A stretch of DNA of 64,000 bases from an uncultured Bacilli bacterium (GTDB lineage Bacteria; Bacillota_I; Bacilli_A; RF39; UBA660), in NCBI GenBank assembly GCA_934148015.1, contig CAKPCU010000004.1, forward strand, positions 1-64,000. Direction: 5' to 3'. Shown here piece after piece: positions 1-9,036 of this stretch (positions within the stretch are counted from its first letter, which is position 1; each line of letters starts with the position of its first letter). Below the pieces are notes generated by a model. That model was not told the DNA's origin. It ran no database searches and saw nothing but the letters and a program-made list of their open reading frames with translations. A program made the position numbers and the translations under genes.

Positions 1-116
1 GGCTTAATCCAGATGTTAAAAATTTCTTTGATTATGATAATTCTAAAGATTTAAATGATGTCAAAGTTTTAAATTATAAACATCATGGAAAAATTAAGTT
101 TCCAATTGCACAGTAG
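1..116 (+). CDS. thyA: Thymidylate synthase, C-terminal end (partial)
   Basis: Frame 3 from the window edge is open for 37 codons and stops at 114-116. The visible tail starts with LNPDVKNFFDY and ends KFPIAQ, matching the C-terminus of ThyA (usual pattern L-N-P-x-V-x-x-F-F-D-Y ... I-K-x-P-I-A). ThyA makes dTMP from dUMP with methylene-tetrahydrofolate. The start and catalytic Cys lie outside the window. The stop is 7 bases before the DHFR start, the classical thyA-dfrA pair, which supports the call although only the tail is visible. Confidence 0.85.
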   Translation, partial: LNPDVKNFFDYDNSKDLNDVKVLNYKHHGKIKFPIAQ

Positions 117-123
117 GTTTATT

Positions 124-612
124 ATGAGTAAGATAATTGTTATAGCAGCAATAGGCAAAAATAATGAACTTGGTTATAAAAATAATTTAATATGGAAAAT
201 AAAAGATGATATGAAATTTTTTAAGGAAAATACCACTGGACATCATGTACTTATGGGGTTAAATACATATCATTCTTTACCCAAATTACTTAGTAATAGA
301 GTTAATATGGTTCTTTCAAATACCGACTATAAATTTCCAAATGAAGTAGTAGTTTTAAAAAGTATAAAAGAGGCTTTATGTAGGTTAAATGAAATTCAAG
401 ATAATGTATACATAATAGGAGGAGCTAGTATATATAACCAGTTTATAAATATTGCAGATGAAATAGTTTTAACTGAAATAAATGATACTTTTGAAATGGC
501 TGATGTATATTTTCCCAAATTTGATAAAAGTAGATATAAGAGGATAGTTTTAAGTGAAAATAAAACATCAAACCCTAGTTATAAATTTGTTAAGTATATT
601 AAAAGAGATTAG
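124..612 (+). CDS. dfrA: Dihydrofolate reductase
   Basis: 162 aa. It reduces dihydrofolate to tetrahydrofolate with NADPH, regenerating the cofactor oxidised by ThyA just upstream. Family signs: N-terminal IIVIAAIGKNNELGY, then NLIWKIKDDMKFFKENT (substrate/NADPH loop with the catalytic acidic residue) and the glycine motif IIGGASIY. Length is normal for bacterial DHFR. A longer frame opens at 85 but overlaps the end of thyA and adds residues that DHFRs do not have; the start MSKII at 124 fits family N-termini. The ribosome binding site is weak, consistent with translational coupling to thyA. Confidence 0.93.
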   Translation: MSKIIVIAAIGKNNELGYKNNLIWKIKDDMKFFKENTTGHHVLMGLNTYHSLPKLLSNRVNMVLSNTDYKFPNEVVVLKSIKEALCRLNEIQDNVYIIGGASIYNQFINIADEIVLTEINDTFEMADVYFPKFDKSRYKRIVLSENKTSNPSYKFVKYIKRD

Positions 613-626
613 CTTTTTAATCTCTT

Positions 627-881
627 TTATTTAATCTTATTTACAAATTCATTATATAGTTTCATTATAAAATCATATGTTTCTTTAGATATATTGTTTT
701 TTAGATAACTGAATGCATCCTTTGTGTTCCCAGTATATACTTCCATCCATCTTTGCTTTATAAAATCATATATGATTTTATTTTCACCATATTTAAGTGT
801 AATATTATTTTTTAAAGCAAAATTATCTATATCATTTATAGTTAATTTCTTTAGATATTCTTTTATCAACTTTTCATACAT
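627..881 (-). CDS. DUF2624/YqfT-like small protein
   Basis: 84 aa, no signal peptide or membrane segment, predominantly helical and lysine-rich. The order 'LTINDIDNFALKNNI ... FIKQRWMEVYTG ... DFIMKLYNEFV' resembles the DUF2624 family (B. subtilis YqfT), small helical proteins of unknown function. A good ribosome binding site (AAGGAG) precedes the ATG. It converges on dfrA, with only 14 bases between the stops, and is divergent from the PBP gene. Family assignment is from pattern memory and moderate; function unknown. Confidence 0.55.
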   Translation of the reverse strand: MYEKLIKEYLKKLTINDIDNFALKNNITLKYGENKIIYDFIKQRWMEVYTGNTKDAFSYLKNNISKETYDFIMKLYNEFVNKIK

Positions 882-954
882 ATTTTAGTCTCCTTATTTT
901 ATTATATGCATATCATGTATATTTTTTTCCATATTAATAAAGGGTGACTTACAA

Positions 955-2988
955 ATGAAGGACAATAAAAATATAGAAATTATAACAAAAAGAAGAATAC
1001 TTATATTTTTTGTTATTACAATTATTTGCTTTGCTATATTAATTACTAAACTATCATATATGCAGCTTACAAATAATAAAGCTTCACTAGAAGAATTAAA
1101 AAAAGTATCAACAAAAGAAGTATATGGTCCTTCAATGCCAAGAGGAAAAATATATGATAGAAATTATAATGTGATAGTAGATAATGTTGGTACATATCTA
1201 ATAAGTTATAAAAAAGAAAATGATATGACAGCAAAAGATGAAATAGATTTATCATATACGTTAGCTGATAATTTAGATATTGATTATTCTAATTTAAAAC
1301 CAAGAGGACTAAAAGAATTTTGGATAGCAAATAATAAAGATAAGGCAAATAAAAAAATAACTGAAGAAGAATATGAACTATATAAAAGAAGAAAGCTAAA
1401 ATCAAGCCAGCTTGAAGATTTAAAAGTAAAAAGAATAACTGATGAAGAATTAAAAGATTATACTGATAAAGATAAAAAAGCAGCTTATATATATTATTTA
1501 ATGCATAAGGGATATTATTATGATGAGAAAATAATAAAAGATGAAGCTAGTGAAAAAGAGTATGCTTATGTAGCTGAAAATTTAAATAATTTAAAAGGAA
1601 TTAGTATATCAGCATCATGGAAGAGAATATATCCTTATGGAGATACTTTAAGACAAATACTTGGAAATGTATCATCTAGTGATAGTGGTGTTCCAGAAGA
1701 TGAAAAAGCTTATTATTTAAATAAAGGTTATTCTCTTAATGATAGAGTAGGAGTTAGTTATTTAGAATATAGTTATGAAGATACTTTAAGAGGTATTAAA
1801 GATAAATATAAAATTACTAATGGTAAAAAGACTTTAGTTAAAAAAGGTAGTAAAGGTAATGATATAGTATTATCTATTGATATTAATTTACAAAAAGAAT
1901 TAGAAAATATAATAGAAGAAGAACTTTTAAAAGCTAAAGAAGAAGCTAATACTAACTTTTATGATCATACGTCAGTTGTTATTACTAATCCAAATACTGG
2001 TGAGGTCTTAGCACTAGCTTCAAAACAAATATATAAAACAGTAGATGGATATAAGGTTAGGGATTATACTACTAATATATTAACTGGAAGTGATACTCCA
2101 GGTTCTATAGTTAAGGGTGCATCTATGCTTGTTGGTTATTCTACTGGTAATTTAAAAATAGGAGAAGTATTATATGATAAGTGCATTAAGTTTAAAAATA
2201 CTCCTCAAAAGTGTTCTTGGAAAAATTTAGGAGCATTAAATGATATTAGAGCACTTAGTTTATCTTCTAACTCTTATCAATTTCAAGTGGCTTTAAAAGT
2301 TGCTGGTATTAATTATTATTATAATATGCCAATTAAAGTAGATGATAGTGCATTAAATACTTATAGAAGTGTATTTAATAGTTTAGGTCTTGGAGTAAAG
2401 TCAGAAATAGATTTACCAAACGAGACAGAAGGTTATAAGGGAAAAGTATCAAATGCAGGGCTTTTACTTAACTATTCTATAGGTCAGTATGATACATATA
2501 CTCCTCTTCAGCTTTCTAGTTATATAAATACTATTGCAAATGAAGGAGTAAGATTAAAACTTAACTTGGTTAGTGAAATAAGAAAAGCTAAAGATGATGG
2601 CACACTTGGAGACGTAATAAAAAAATATGATAGAAAAGTTTTAAATACATCTAACATAGACAACATTTATTTTAAAAGGGTAAAAGAAGGATTTATAAGT
2701 GTTATGAAAGATGGACTTGGTAGAAATTACATGGGAAGTATTTCTAATCCAGCTGGAAAAACAGGAACATCAGAGACTTTTTATGATGCATCAGGAGACA
2801 AAGTGGTTGATACAGAAACTTATACAAAGTCTTTTATAGGGTATGCACCATATGATAATCCTATGATGAGCATTGTATCCATTTCACCGCATGTCAGCTA
2901 TAAAAATAATTATTCTTCATACACTAGTAGTGTAAATAAAAGAATTGTTTCTAGAATTTGCAATATTTTCTTTGAAATTTACAAATAA
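955..2988 (+). CDS. Class B penicillin-binding protein (PBP2/FtsI-type transpeptidase)
   Basis: 677 aa. D,D-transpeptidase cross-linking peptidoglycan outside the membrane. One N-terminal membrane anchor (about residues 14-36) is followed by a PBP dimerisation region (PRGKIYDRN at 62-70) and the transpeptidase domain. All three active-site motifs are visible: S384-I-V-K387 (SxxK), S437-S-N439 (SxN) and K602-T-G604 (KTG). No PASTA domains follow. It shows that the organism has a peptidoglycan wall, unlike true mycoplasmas. It could be the elongation (PBP2) or division (FtsI) enzyme; the sequence alone does not settle it. The last bases carry the promoter for rpmG. Confidence 0.92.
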   Translation: MKDNKNIEIITKRRILIFFVITIICFAILITKLSYMQLTNNKASLEELKKVSTKEVYGPSMPRGKIYDRNYNVIVDNVGTYLISYKKENDMTAKDEIDLSYTLADNLDIDYSNLKPRGLKEFWIANNKDKANKKITEEEYELYKRRKLKSSQLEDLKVKRITDEELKDYTDKDKKAAYIYYLMHKGYYYDEKIIKDEASEKEYAYVAENLNNLKGISISASWKRIYPYGDTLRQILGNVSSSDSGVPEDEKAYYLNKGYSLNDRVGVSYLEYSYEDTLRGIKDKYKITNGKKTLVKKGSKGNDIVLSIDINLQKELENIIEEELLKAKEEANTNFYDHTSVVITNPNTGEVLALASKQIYKTVDGYKVRDYTTNILTGSDTPGSIVKGASMLVGYSTGNLKIGEVLYDKCIKFKNTPQKCSWKNLGALNDIRALSLSSNSYQFQVALKVAGINYYYNMPIKVDDSALNTYRSVFNSLGLGVKSEIDLPNETEGYKGKVSNAGLLLNYSIGQYDTYTPLQLSSYINTIANEGVRLKLNLVSEIRKAKDDGTLGDVIKKYDRKVLNTSNIDNIYFKRVKEGFISVMKDGLGRNYMGSISNPAGKTGTSETFYDASGDKVVDTETYTKSFIGYAPYDNPMMSIVSISPHVSYKNNYSSYTSSVNKRIVSRICNIFFEIYK

Positions 2989-2999
2989 TTTGGTATAAT
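2972..2999 (+). promoter_or_regulatory. Sigma-A promoter for rpmG
   Basis: TTGAAA (2972-2977), 16-bp spacer, TATAAT (2994-2999), mostly inside the 3' end of the PBP gene and about 30 bases before the rpmG start. It explains independent expression of the ribosomal protein. Confidence 0.6.
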
Positions 3000-3031
3000 A
3001 CCTATAGTTATCCGAAAAAGGAGGTAAAGTT

Positions 3032-3202
3032 ATGGCAAAGAAAAATGAAAACAGGGGTAATATTACTTTAAAATGCCCAGATTGTGGTAATCAAAATTAT
3101 CGTCTAGAAAAAAACAAGAAGAATGATCCAGAACGTATGGAAATTAGTAGATATTGTCCAGTATGTAGAAAACATACTATGCATAAAGAAACAAAGAATT
3201 AA
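3032..3202 (+). CDS. rpmG: 50S ribosomal protein L33
   Basis: 56 aa, ATG preceded by AAAGGAGG. Zinc-ribbon form of L33: two CxxC pairs (CPDC at 15-18, CPVC at 42-45) around a basic core, ending KHTMHKETKN as usual for the family. Structural protein of the large subunit near the E site. The common partners secE and nusG do not follow; the gene is transcribed alone between a promoter inside the PBP gene and a hairpin terminator that begins in its stop codon. Confidence 0.93.
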   Translation: MAKKNENRGNITLKCPDCGNQNYRLEKNKKNDPERMEISRYCPVCRKHTMHKETKN

Positions 3203-3223
3203 TAAGCTTAAAGCTTATTTTTT
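3201..3223 (+). terminator. Rho-independent terminator of rpmG
   Basis: 7-bp stem AATAAGC / GCTTATT with a 5-base loop, followed by TTTT. The stem begins inside the rpmG stop codon, a habit seen at many genes in this window. Confidence 0.6.
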
Positions 3224-3246
3224 AAAGTTATGAAAGGAGAATAAAT

Positions 3247-3807
3247 ATGATTAATGTAAATGACATTAAAAATGGTATGACTGTTGAAGATGAAGGAAAT
3301 TTATACCAAGTACTAGAATTTTCTCACGTTAAACCTGGTAAAGGTGCTGCATTTGTTAAAATGAAGCTTAAGAATTTAAGAACAGGTTCAATAGTTGAAA
3401 AGACATATAATAGTAGTGTAAAGTTAGCTAAAGCTCATGTACAAAGAAAACCTATGCAATATTTATATCAAGCAGGAGATACTTATAGCTTTATGGATAT
3501 GAATACATATGAACAAGTTGAATTAACAAGTAGTCAAATTGGTGATGATGTAAAATATTTAAAAGAAAACTTAGAAGTTAGCTTAATTTATTGTGAATCT
3601 GAATTATTAGGTATTAATTTACCTGAAAAAATTGATTATGTTATAACTCATACAGAGCAAGCTGTAAAAGGAAATACTTCACAAGGTGCTCTAAAAGATG
3701 CGACACTAGAAAATGGTATGACTATAAAAGTACCATTATTTATAAGTGAAGGAGAATCGGTTATAATATCAACAAGTGATGGTAAGTATGTATCAAGAAG
3801 CAAGTAA
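3247..3807 (+). CDS. efp: Elongation factor P
   Basis: 186 aa, usual length. EF-P rescues ribosomes stalled at polyproline. Three beta-barrel domains; the tip loop is VKPGKGAAF with K32 in the position modified in Firmicutes (5-aminopentanol type in B. subtilis). C-terminal domain motif ATLENGMTIKVPLFI and end GESVIISTSDGKYVSR are typical. GAAAGGAGA precedes the ATG. A hairpin terminator overlaps its stop codon, so it appears monocistronic. No modification enzyme is seen nearby. Confidence 0.96.
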   Translation: MINVNDIKNGMTVEDEGNLYQVLEFSHVKPGKGAAFVKMKLKNLRTGSIVEKTYNSSVKLAKAHVQRKPMQYLYQAGDTYSFMDMNTYEQVELTSSQIGDDVKYLKENLEVSLIYCESELLGINLPEKIDYVITHTEQAVKGNTSQGALKDATLENGMTIKVPLFISEGESVIISTSDGKYVSRSK

Positions 3808-3820
3808 GCTTCTTTTTCTT
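3795..3820 (+). terminator. Terminator of efp
   Basis: Stem AAGAAGC / GCTTCTT with 6-base loop, then a T-rich run; it overlaps the efp stop codon. Confidence 0.7.
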
Positions 3821-3938
3821 TTTTGTAAAAAAATGTAAAACTTTGTTATAGGTATTTAATTTTTTTTCTAATTATGGTAGAATATTTTTATAAGATAAGT
3901 AAAGTAATATTTAAAGAATATAATTGGAGGGATTTAAG

Positions 3939-4337
3939 ATGGGTTTTAGTATAAAGAAATTATTGGGTGGTAGTGATATTTCTAGTGAAGATGAATACTA
4001 TACACTAAGTGTTGAAGAAGCAACAAGAGAGGAAACCCAGGAAGGCTCTAAAATGATTTTACTTGAGCCAAGAGCTTTTTCTGAGTCACAACAAATAGCG
4101 GATTATTTAAAAAAGAGAAATACTGTTGTTGTAAACTTAAAAAGAGTAACTCCAGATCAAGGAAAAAGAATAATAGACTTTGTTAGTGGATGCTTATATG
4201 CTATAGGTGGTTCTATGCAAAAATTAGGTGATGGTATCTTTTTATGCACACCAAAGAATATAAATGTTCAAGGTAAAATGACTGAAGAAGATGAACCTAA
4301 AAGAGGAAGAACAAAAAATATTTCGGAAGATTTTTAA
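3939..4337 (+). CDS. sepF: Cell division protein SepF
   Basis: 132 aa. SepF binds the membrane through its N-terminal helix and bundles FtsZ at the division ring. N-terminus MGFSIKKLLGG is amphipathic; the C-terminal SepF domain reads MILLEPRAFSESQQIADYL ... RIIDFVSGCLYAIGGSMQKL, with the conserved G of the dimer interface. The frame is open from a TTG at 3924, but that codon lies inside the Shine-Dalgarno GGAGGG, so ATG 3939 is the start. The acidic/charged tail after residue ~115 is variable in the family. It stands alone, not in a ylm cluster. Confidence 0.93.
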   Translation: MGFSIKKLLGGSDISSEDEYYTLSVEEATREETQEGSKMILLEPRAFSESQQIADYLKKRNTVVVNLKRVTPDQGKRIIDFVSGCLYAIGGSMQKLGDGIFLCTPKNINVQGKMTEEDEPKRGRTKNISEDF

Positions 4338-4350
4338 ATAAATAACTCAG

Positions 4351-4376
4351 GGCAAAACATTTAGTTTTGTCTTTTT
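4351..4376 (+). terminator. Terminator of sepF
   Basis: 8-bp stem GGCAAAAC / GTTTTGTC (one G-U), 5-base loop, then TTTTT. It separates sepF from the T-box transcript. Confidence 0.65.
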
Positions 4377-4389
4377 ATGTTATTTGGTA

Positions 4390-4417
4390 TTGCAAAATAC
4401 TTATTTTGTGATACAAT
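4390..4417 (+). promoter_or_regulatory. Promoter of the ileS T-box transcript
   Basis: TTGCAA, 16-bp spacer, TACAAT, ending about 10 bases before the start of the conserved T-box leader. Confidence 0.5.
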
Positions 4418-4424
4418 TAATACA

Positions 4425-4668
4425 TAAAACAAGTGCGGAAGACGGCATAATGGTTATTTATTAGAGAGTTTATTGTTTGGTGAAAGATAAATTAAATATA
4501 AATTATGCAAATCACTTCTAATTGTGTATGTCTGAAATAATATTAGGATATATCGCTTGATCAGCGTTAAAACTAAACAGAAGTGCATATTATTAATTAA
4601 TTAATAATATGAATTAAGGTGGTACCGTGGGTTATAACTCATCCTTTTATTAGGATGAGTTTTTATAT
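4425..4668 (+). promoter_or_regulatory. T-box riboswitch leader of ileS
   Basis: This 347-base gene-free stretch holds a T-box. Signs: AGAGAG followed by TTGTTTGGTGAAAG (stem I bulge elements) around 4463-4486, and the T-box sequence AAGGTGGTACCGTG at 4616-4629, whose UGGU pairs with an uncharged tRNA acceptor end. It is followed by a terminator, stem AACTCATCC (4636-4644) / GGATGAGTT (4653-4661) plus T run. Uncharged tRNA would stabilise the antiterminator and let ileS be transcribed. I infer tRNA-Ile from the downstream gene; I could not fix the specifier codon by eye. Confidence 0.92.
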
Positions 4669-4684
4669 TTTAAAGGAGGATATT

Positions 4685-7600
4685 ATGAGTAAGATATTTG
4701 ATGAATTATCTAAGGATAGTGAATATGAAAGAGAACAAAAAATATTAGAAAAGTGGAAAAGTGAAGATATTTTAGATAAGACAATACAAAATAGAAAAGA
4801 TAATGAGAACTTTGTATTTTATGATGGACCTGCAACTGCTAATGGTAATCCAGGAGTACATCATATGGTAGCTAAATTCTTAAAAGACGCATTTTGTAAG
4901 TATCAAACTATGAAAGGTAAAAAAGTACTTAGAAAAATAGGATGGGATACACATGGACTTCCTGTTGAAGTACAAGTTGAAAAAGAACTCGGTTTTTCTG
5001 GTAAAGGCGATATAGAAAAATATGGTATTGAAAAATTTAACAAAAAATGCCGTGAAGCTGTATGGAAAAATGAAGAGTCATTTACAAGACTTACTGATGA
5101 AATGGGACAATTTATTGATACTAAAAATTCATATATAACTTATAAAAATGATTATATAGAAACAGAATGGTGGATATTAAAGAAGTTCTTTGATGAAAAC
5201 TTATTCTATGAGGGTGTTAAAATTATGCCTTGGTGTCCAAGATGTGGTACAGGTCTTGCTTCCCATGAAGTTGCACAAGGATATAAAGAAGTTGATGCTA
5301 ATACTGTAATAGTTCCATTTAAATTAAAAAAAGAAGATAGCTATTTTCTTGTTTGGACAACGACTCCTTGGACTTTAATTGCTAACGTTGCATTATGTGT
5401 TAATCCAGATGAAGATTATGTAAAAGTAGAATCTAAGGGTTATAAATTTATATTAGCTGAAAAATTAGCTAGTAAAGTATTAGGCGATGATTATAAAGTA
5501 CTTGATACATTTAAAGGTAAAACTTTAGAATATACAGAATATGAACAATTAATTCCATCTCTTGATGTAAATGGTAAAGCGTTTTTTGTAGCATGTGATA
5601 ATTATGTTACTATGACTGATGGTACTGGTGTTGTACATATTGCTCCTGCATTTGGTGAAGATGATGCAAATGTTGGTAAAAGATATAAATTACCTTATGT
5701 TAATCCAGTTGGAGAAGATGCAAGATATACCGAAGGATTATGGAAGGGCATGAATATATTTGATGCTGATTTAGAAGTTATTAAATATTTAAAAGAAAAT
5801 GATAAGTTATTTAAGAAACAAAAAATGAAGCATGATTATCCTCATTGCTGGAGATGTGATAGTCCGTTAGTATATTATTCAAGACCATCTTATTATCTTG
5901 AAATTACTAAGTTAAAAGATAAAATAATAGAAGAAAATAATAAAGTTAATTGGTACCCATCTTACGTTGGAGAAAAAAGATTTGGTAACTGGCTTTTAGA
6001 CTTAAAGGACTGGGCAATATCTAGAAATAGATACTGGGGAACACCACTTCCACTTTGGAGATGTTCTTGTGGTCATATGGAAATGATAGGTTCAAGAAAA
6101 GAGTTAGTTGAAAAAGCAATAGAGAAAATAGATGAAGATATTGAACTTCATAGACCATACGTAGATGATGTACATATTAAATGTCCTTGCTGTGGTAATG
6201 TTATGAATAGAACTTCAGAAGTTATCGATTGCTGGTTTGATTCAGGTTCTATGCCATTTGCACAATATCATTATCCATTTGAAAATAAAGAGTTATGGGA
6301 AAGCCAGTTCCCAGCTGATTTTATAGCAGAAGGTATTGATCAAACAAGAGGATGGTTTTACTCACTTATGGTAATTAGTACTTTTGTAACTGGTAAAAGT
6401 CCATATAAAAACGTATTAGTTAACGATTTATTGTTAGATAAAAATGGTCAAAAAATGCATAAATCAAGAGGTAATGCAGTAGATCCATTTGGTCTTATTA
6501 AAGAAAATGGTGCTGATCCTATTAGATGGTACTTACCTTATGTATCACCTGTTTGGACACCAATTAAATTTGATATTGAAGGATTAAAAGAAGTATACTC
6601 TAAGTTCTTTTCAACATTTAGAAACACTTACTCATTCTTTGCTTTATACGCTAATACAGATAGCGTAGATCCTAGAAGTTTTGATGTTAAGTATGAAGAT
6701 AGAGAAGAAATTGATAAATGGTTAATTTCTAAATATAATAAATTAGTAGATTATGTAACTAAAGCTTATGATGAATATGATTTACATAAAGTAGTAAAAG
6801 AAGTAACTTATTTTGTGTCAGAAGACTTATCTAACTGGTACATTAGAAGAAATAGAAGAAGATTTTGGTCAAGTACTTTAGATAATAGCAAAAAGGCAGT
6901 TTATAAAACTACTTATGAAGTATTAGTTGGATTATGTAAGTTAATTGCACCAATAGCATCATTTACTGCTGAGGAGATATATACATCTTTAACTAATGAT
7001 GAATCTGTTCATTTATGTGACTTTCCAAAAGCCAATTTAGATTTAGTAGATGACAGAATAGAAAATAAAATGGACTTAGTTCGTGATTTAATATCTCTTG
7101 GTAGAAATGCTAGGGAAGAAGTTAAGATAAAGGTTAGACAACCTATTAGTGAAGTTTTAATAGATGGTAAGAATAAAGAATTAATAGGTGATTTAACTAG
7201 TTTAATTAAAGAAGAATTAAATGTTAAGAAGGTTACATTTATACCTGATTTATCAAATTATATGAATTTTGAAGTTAAACCAAACTTTAAAGTAGTAGGT
7301 AAAATATTTGGACCTAAAATAAAATTATATCAAGAAGAGATAAATAAATTTACTAATGAAGATATAAAGTTTATTCAAAATGGAGAAGCTGTAACAATAA
7401 AAATAGATGGAGAATTATTTGATGTTACAGAAGAAATGGTTGATATTAGAGTATCTGCAAAAGAAGGATATGATGCTAAAAAAGAAGGAAGTAATTTCAT
7501 TATATTAAATACTAATTTAACTGAAGATTTAATTAATGAAGGTATTACAAGAGAGTTAATATCAAAGGTGCAAAACTTAAGAAAAGTAAAAGACTTTGAT

Positions 7601-7780
7601 GTTGCTGATAGAATTACCTTATATTATGATGCTACAGATAAATTTGATAAGATAGTAAAAGATTTTGAAAACATGATTAAAGAAGAGACATTATCTATTA
7701 ATATTGTTAAGAAAAGTGGTTTAACAGAAGAATTTGATTTAAATGGTATTAATGTCAAACTTGACGTAGAAAAAGCCTAA
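4685..7780 (+). CDS. ileS: Isoleucyl-tRNA synthetase (type 2-like)
   Basis: 1031 aa from ATG 4685 (AAAGGAGG upstream); the frame is open further into the T-box terminator but that is leader RNA. It charges tRNA-Ile. The class I HIGH motif appears as GNPGVHH (PGVHH at 56-60) and KMSKS as KMHKS (590-594). The PGxHH form is what I associate with Bacteroidetes-type (type 2) IleRS, a branch often insensitive to mupirocin. Cys pairs CPRC, CWRC, CSC and CPCC suggest metal sites. Editing and anticodon-binding domains follow in normal order. Regulated by the T-box just upstream; terminator overlaps the stop. Confidence 0.96.
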   Translation: MSKIFDELSKDSEYEREQKILEKWKSEDILDKTIQNRKDNENFVFYDGPATANGNPGVHHMVAKFLKDAFCKYQTMKGKKVLRKIGWDTHGLPVEVQVEKELGFSGKGDIEKYGIEKFNKKCREAVWKNEESFTRLTDEMGQFIDTKNSYITYKNDYIETEWWILKKFFDENLFYEGVKIMPWCPRCGTGLASHEVAQGYKEVDANTVIVPFKLKKEDSYFLVWTTTPWTLIANVALCVNPDEDYVKVESKGYKFILAEKLASKVLGDDYKVLDTFKGKTLEYTEYEQLIPSLDVNGKAFFVACDNYVTMTDGTGVVHIAPAFGEDDANVGKRYKLPYVNPVGEDARYTEGLWKGMNIFDADLEVIKYLKENDKLFKKQKMKHDYPHCWRCDSPLVYYSRPSYYLEITKLKDKIIEENNKVNWYPSYVGEKRFGNWLLDLKDWAISRNRYWGTPLPLWRCSCGHMEMIGSRKELVEKAIEKIDEDIELHRPYVDDVHIKCPCCGNVMNRTSEVIDCWFDSGSMPFAQYHYPFENKELWESQFPADFIAEGIDQTRGWFYSLMVISTFVTGKSPYKNVLVNDLLLDKNGQKMHKSRGNAVDPFGLIKENGADPIRWYLPYVSPVWTPIKFDIEGLKEVYSKFFSTFRNTYSFFALYANTDSVDPRSFDVKYEDREEIDKWLISKYNKLVDYVTKAYDEYDLHKVVKEVTYFVSEDLSNWYIRRNRRRFWSSTLDNSKKAVYKTTYEVLVGLCKLIAPIASFTAEEIYTSLTNDESVHLCDFPKANLDLVDDRIENKMDLVRDLISLGRNAREEVKIKVRQPISEVLIDGKNKELIGDLTSLIKEELNVKKVTFIPDLSNYMNFEVKPNFKVVGKIFGPKIKLYQEEINKFTNEDIKFIQNGEAVTIKIDGELFDVTEEMVDIRVSAKEGYDAKKEGSNFIILNTNLTEDLINEGITRELISKVQNLRKVKDFDVADRITLYYDATDKFDKIVKDFENMIKEETLSINIVKKSGLTEEFDLNGINVKLDVEKA

Positions 7781-7797
7781 TTTAAAGGGCTTTTTTT
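7770..7797 (+). terminator. Terminator of ileS
   Basis: Stem AAAAAGCC / GGCTTTTT, 10-base loop, T run; it overlaps the ileS stop codon. Confidence 0.75.
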
Positions 7798-7834
7798 GTA
7801 TAATAGAAAAGTGCGTTAAAAATCAAAAAATACA

Positions 7835-7864
7835 TTGACAAACATTTGTTTGCTTTAGTATAAT
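7835..7864 (+). promoter_or_regulatory. Promoter of tnpB with a palindromic LexA-like operator in the spacer
   Basis: TTGACA (7835-7840), 18-bp spacer, TATAAT (7859-7864). The perfect palindrome CAAACATTTGTTTG (7839-7852) covers the end of the -35 and most of the spacer. It matches the Gram-positive SOS box pattern CGAACRNRYGTTYC at 11 of 14 positions. The promoter is seen directly; SOS control is inference. Confidence 0.6.
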
Positions 7865-7896
7865 TAAAATATAGCAAAAAAGGTAAGGTGACTTAA

Positions 7897-9036
7897 ATGT
7901 ATAAAGCTTATAAATTTAGATTGTATCCAAATGGTAATCAAAAGATGCTAATTAATAAAACATTTGGATGCACAAGATTTATATATAATCACTTCTTAAA
8001 TAAATGTAAGGAAGAAGGATACATAAAAGCATATGATATGTGCAAAGAGTTAAAAGAGTTAGTATTAGATTATCCATTTTTAAAAGAAGTAGATAGTATG
8101 GCTTTAAGATGTAGTATTTTTAACCTAGAAGATAGTTATAAAAATTATTTTTCAAAAAGAAGTGGATATCCTTCATTTAAAAATAAATTTAGTAAACAAA
8201 GCTATAGAACAAACTGCACGACAAATATTTATAAAGATAAAAAATATCGCAAAAAATATAGTAATATAAAAATAGATCTAAAAGAAAAAATGATAAAGAT
8301 ACCAAAACTAGGATTAGTTAAAATAAGAGGTTATAGAAATTTAGATGAACTAACAGATAGAATAATAAATATAACAGTAGAAAAAGAAAAAACAAATAAA
8401 TACTATGTAAATGTTATAACAGAAAAAGAAGAAGAAACACATAAAAAAATAACACCAACAAGTATAGTTGGAATAGACCTTGGAATAAAAGATTTAGTAG
8501 TAACAAGTGATGGAGAAAAATACTCTAATCCAAAAGAGATAAATAAAAGAGAAAAAAGATTAAAAAGAATGCAAAGAAAACTATGTAGGCAAGTAAAAGG
8601 AAGTAACAACTATAATAAAACAAAAGAGAAAATAGCAAGAATACATAGTAAAATAAAAAATAGTAGAAAACATAATATAATAAACATAGTAAATAAGATA
8701 GTAAAAGAACATGATATTATAGTAAGTGAGAAATTAAATGTCAAAAAAATGAGTAGTAACCACAAACTAGCTAAAAACATATTTGATGCAAGTTTTAATA
8801 AAATATGTGAACTATTAAAGTGGAAGGCAAAACTTCTTGGGAAATATTATTACCAGGTAGATACTTATTATCCAAGTAGTAAGATATGTAGTCATTGTGA
8901 TAGTAAAACAGGAGTAACGAGTGATTTAAATGTTAGAGTGTGGAAATGCGAAAATTGTGGTAATACAAATGATAGAGATATAAATGCAAGTATAAATATT
9001 ATGTTTGAAGGAATAAAGATGCACTTTACAAGTTAA
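7897..9036 (+). CDS. tnpB: RNA-guided endonuclease TnpB (IS605 OrfB family)
   Basis: 379 aa, normal for TnpB, the ancestor-type of Cas12. N-terminal helix-turn-helix-like OrfB region (YKAYKFRLYPN) is followed by a split RuvC domain with all three acidic residues (D194 in GIDLGIKD, E278 in VSEKLNVKKM, D361 in NDRDINAS). A zinc finger sits between RuvC-II and III: C331-x2-C334 and C351-x2-C354. No frameshift or stop: it looks intact. Role: cuts DNA guided by the omega RNA made from the element's right end, favouring element retention. GTAAGGTGA precedes the ATG. Confidence 0.93.
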   Translation: MYKAYKFRLYPNGNQKMLINKTFGCTRFIYNHFLNKCKEEGYIKAYDMCKELKELVLDYPFLKEVDSMALRCSIFNLEDSYKNYFSKRSGYPSFKNKFSKQSYRTNCTTNIYKDKKYRKKYSNIKIDLKEKMIKIPKLGLVKIRGYRNLDELTDRIINITVEKEKTNKYYVNVITEKEEETHKKITPTSIVGIDLGIKDLVVTSDGEKYSNPKEINKREKRLKRMQRKLCRQVKGSNNYNKTKEKIARIHSKIKNSRKHNIINIVNKIVKEHDIIVSEKLNVKKMSSNHKLAKNIFDASFNKICELLKWKAKLLGKYYYQVDTYYPSSKICSHCDSKTGVTSDLNVRVWKCENCGNTNDRDINASINIMFEGIKMHFTS

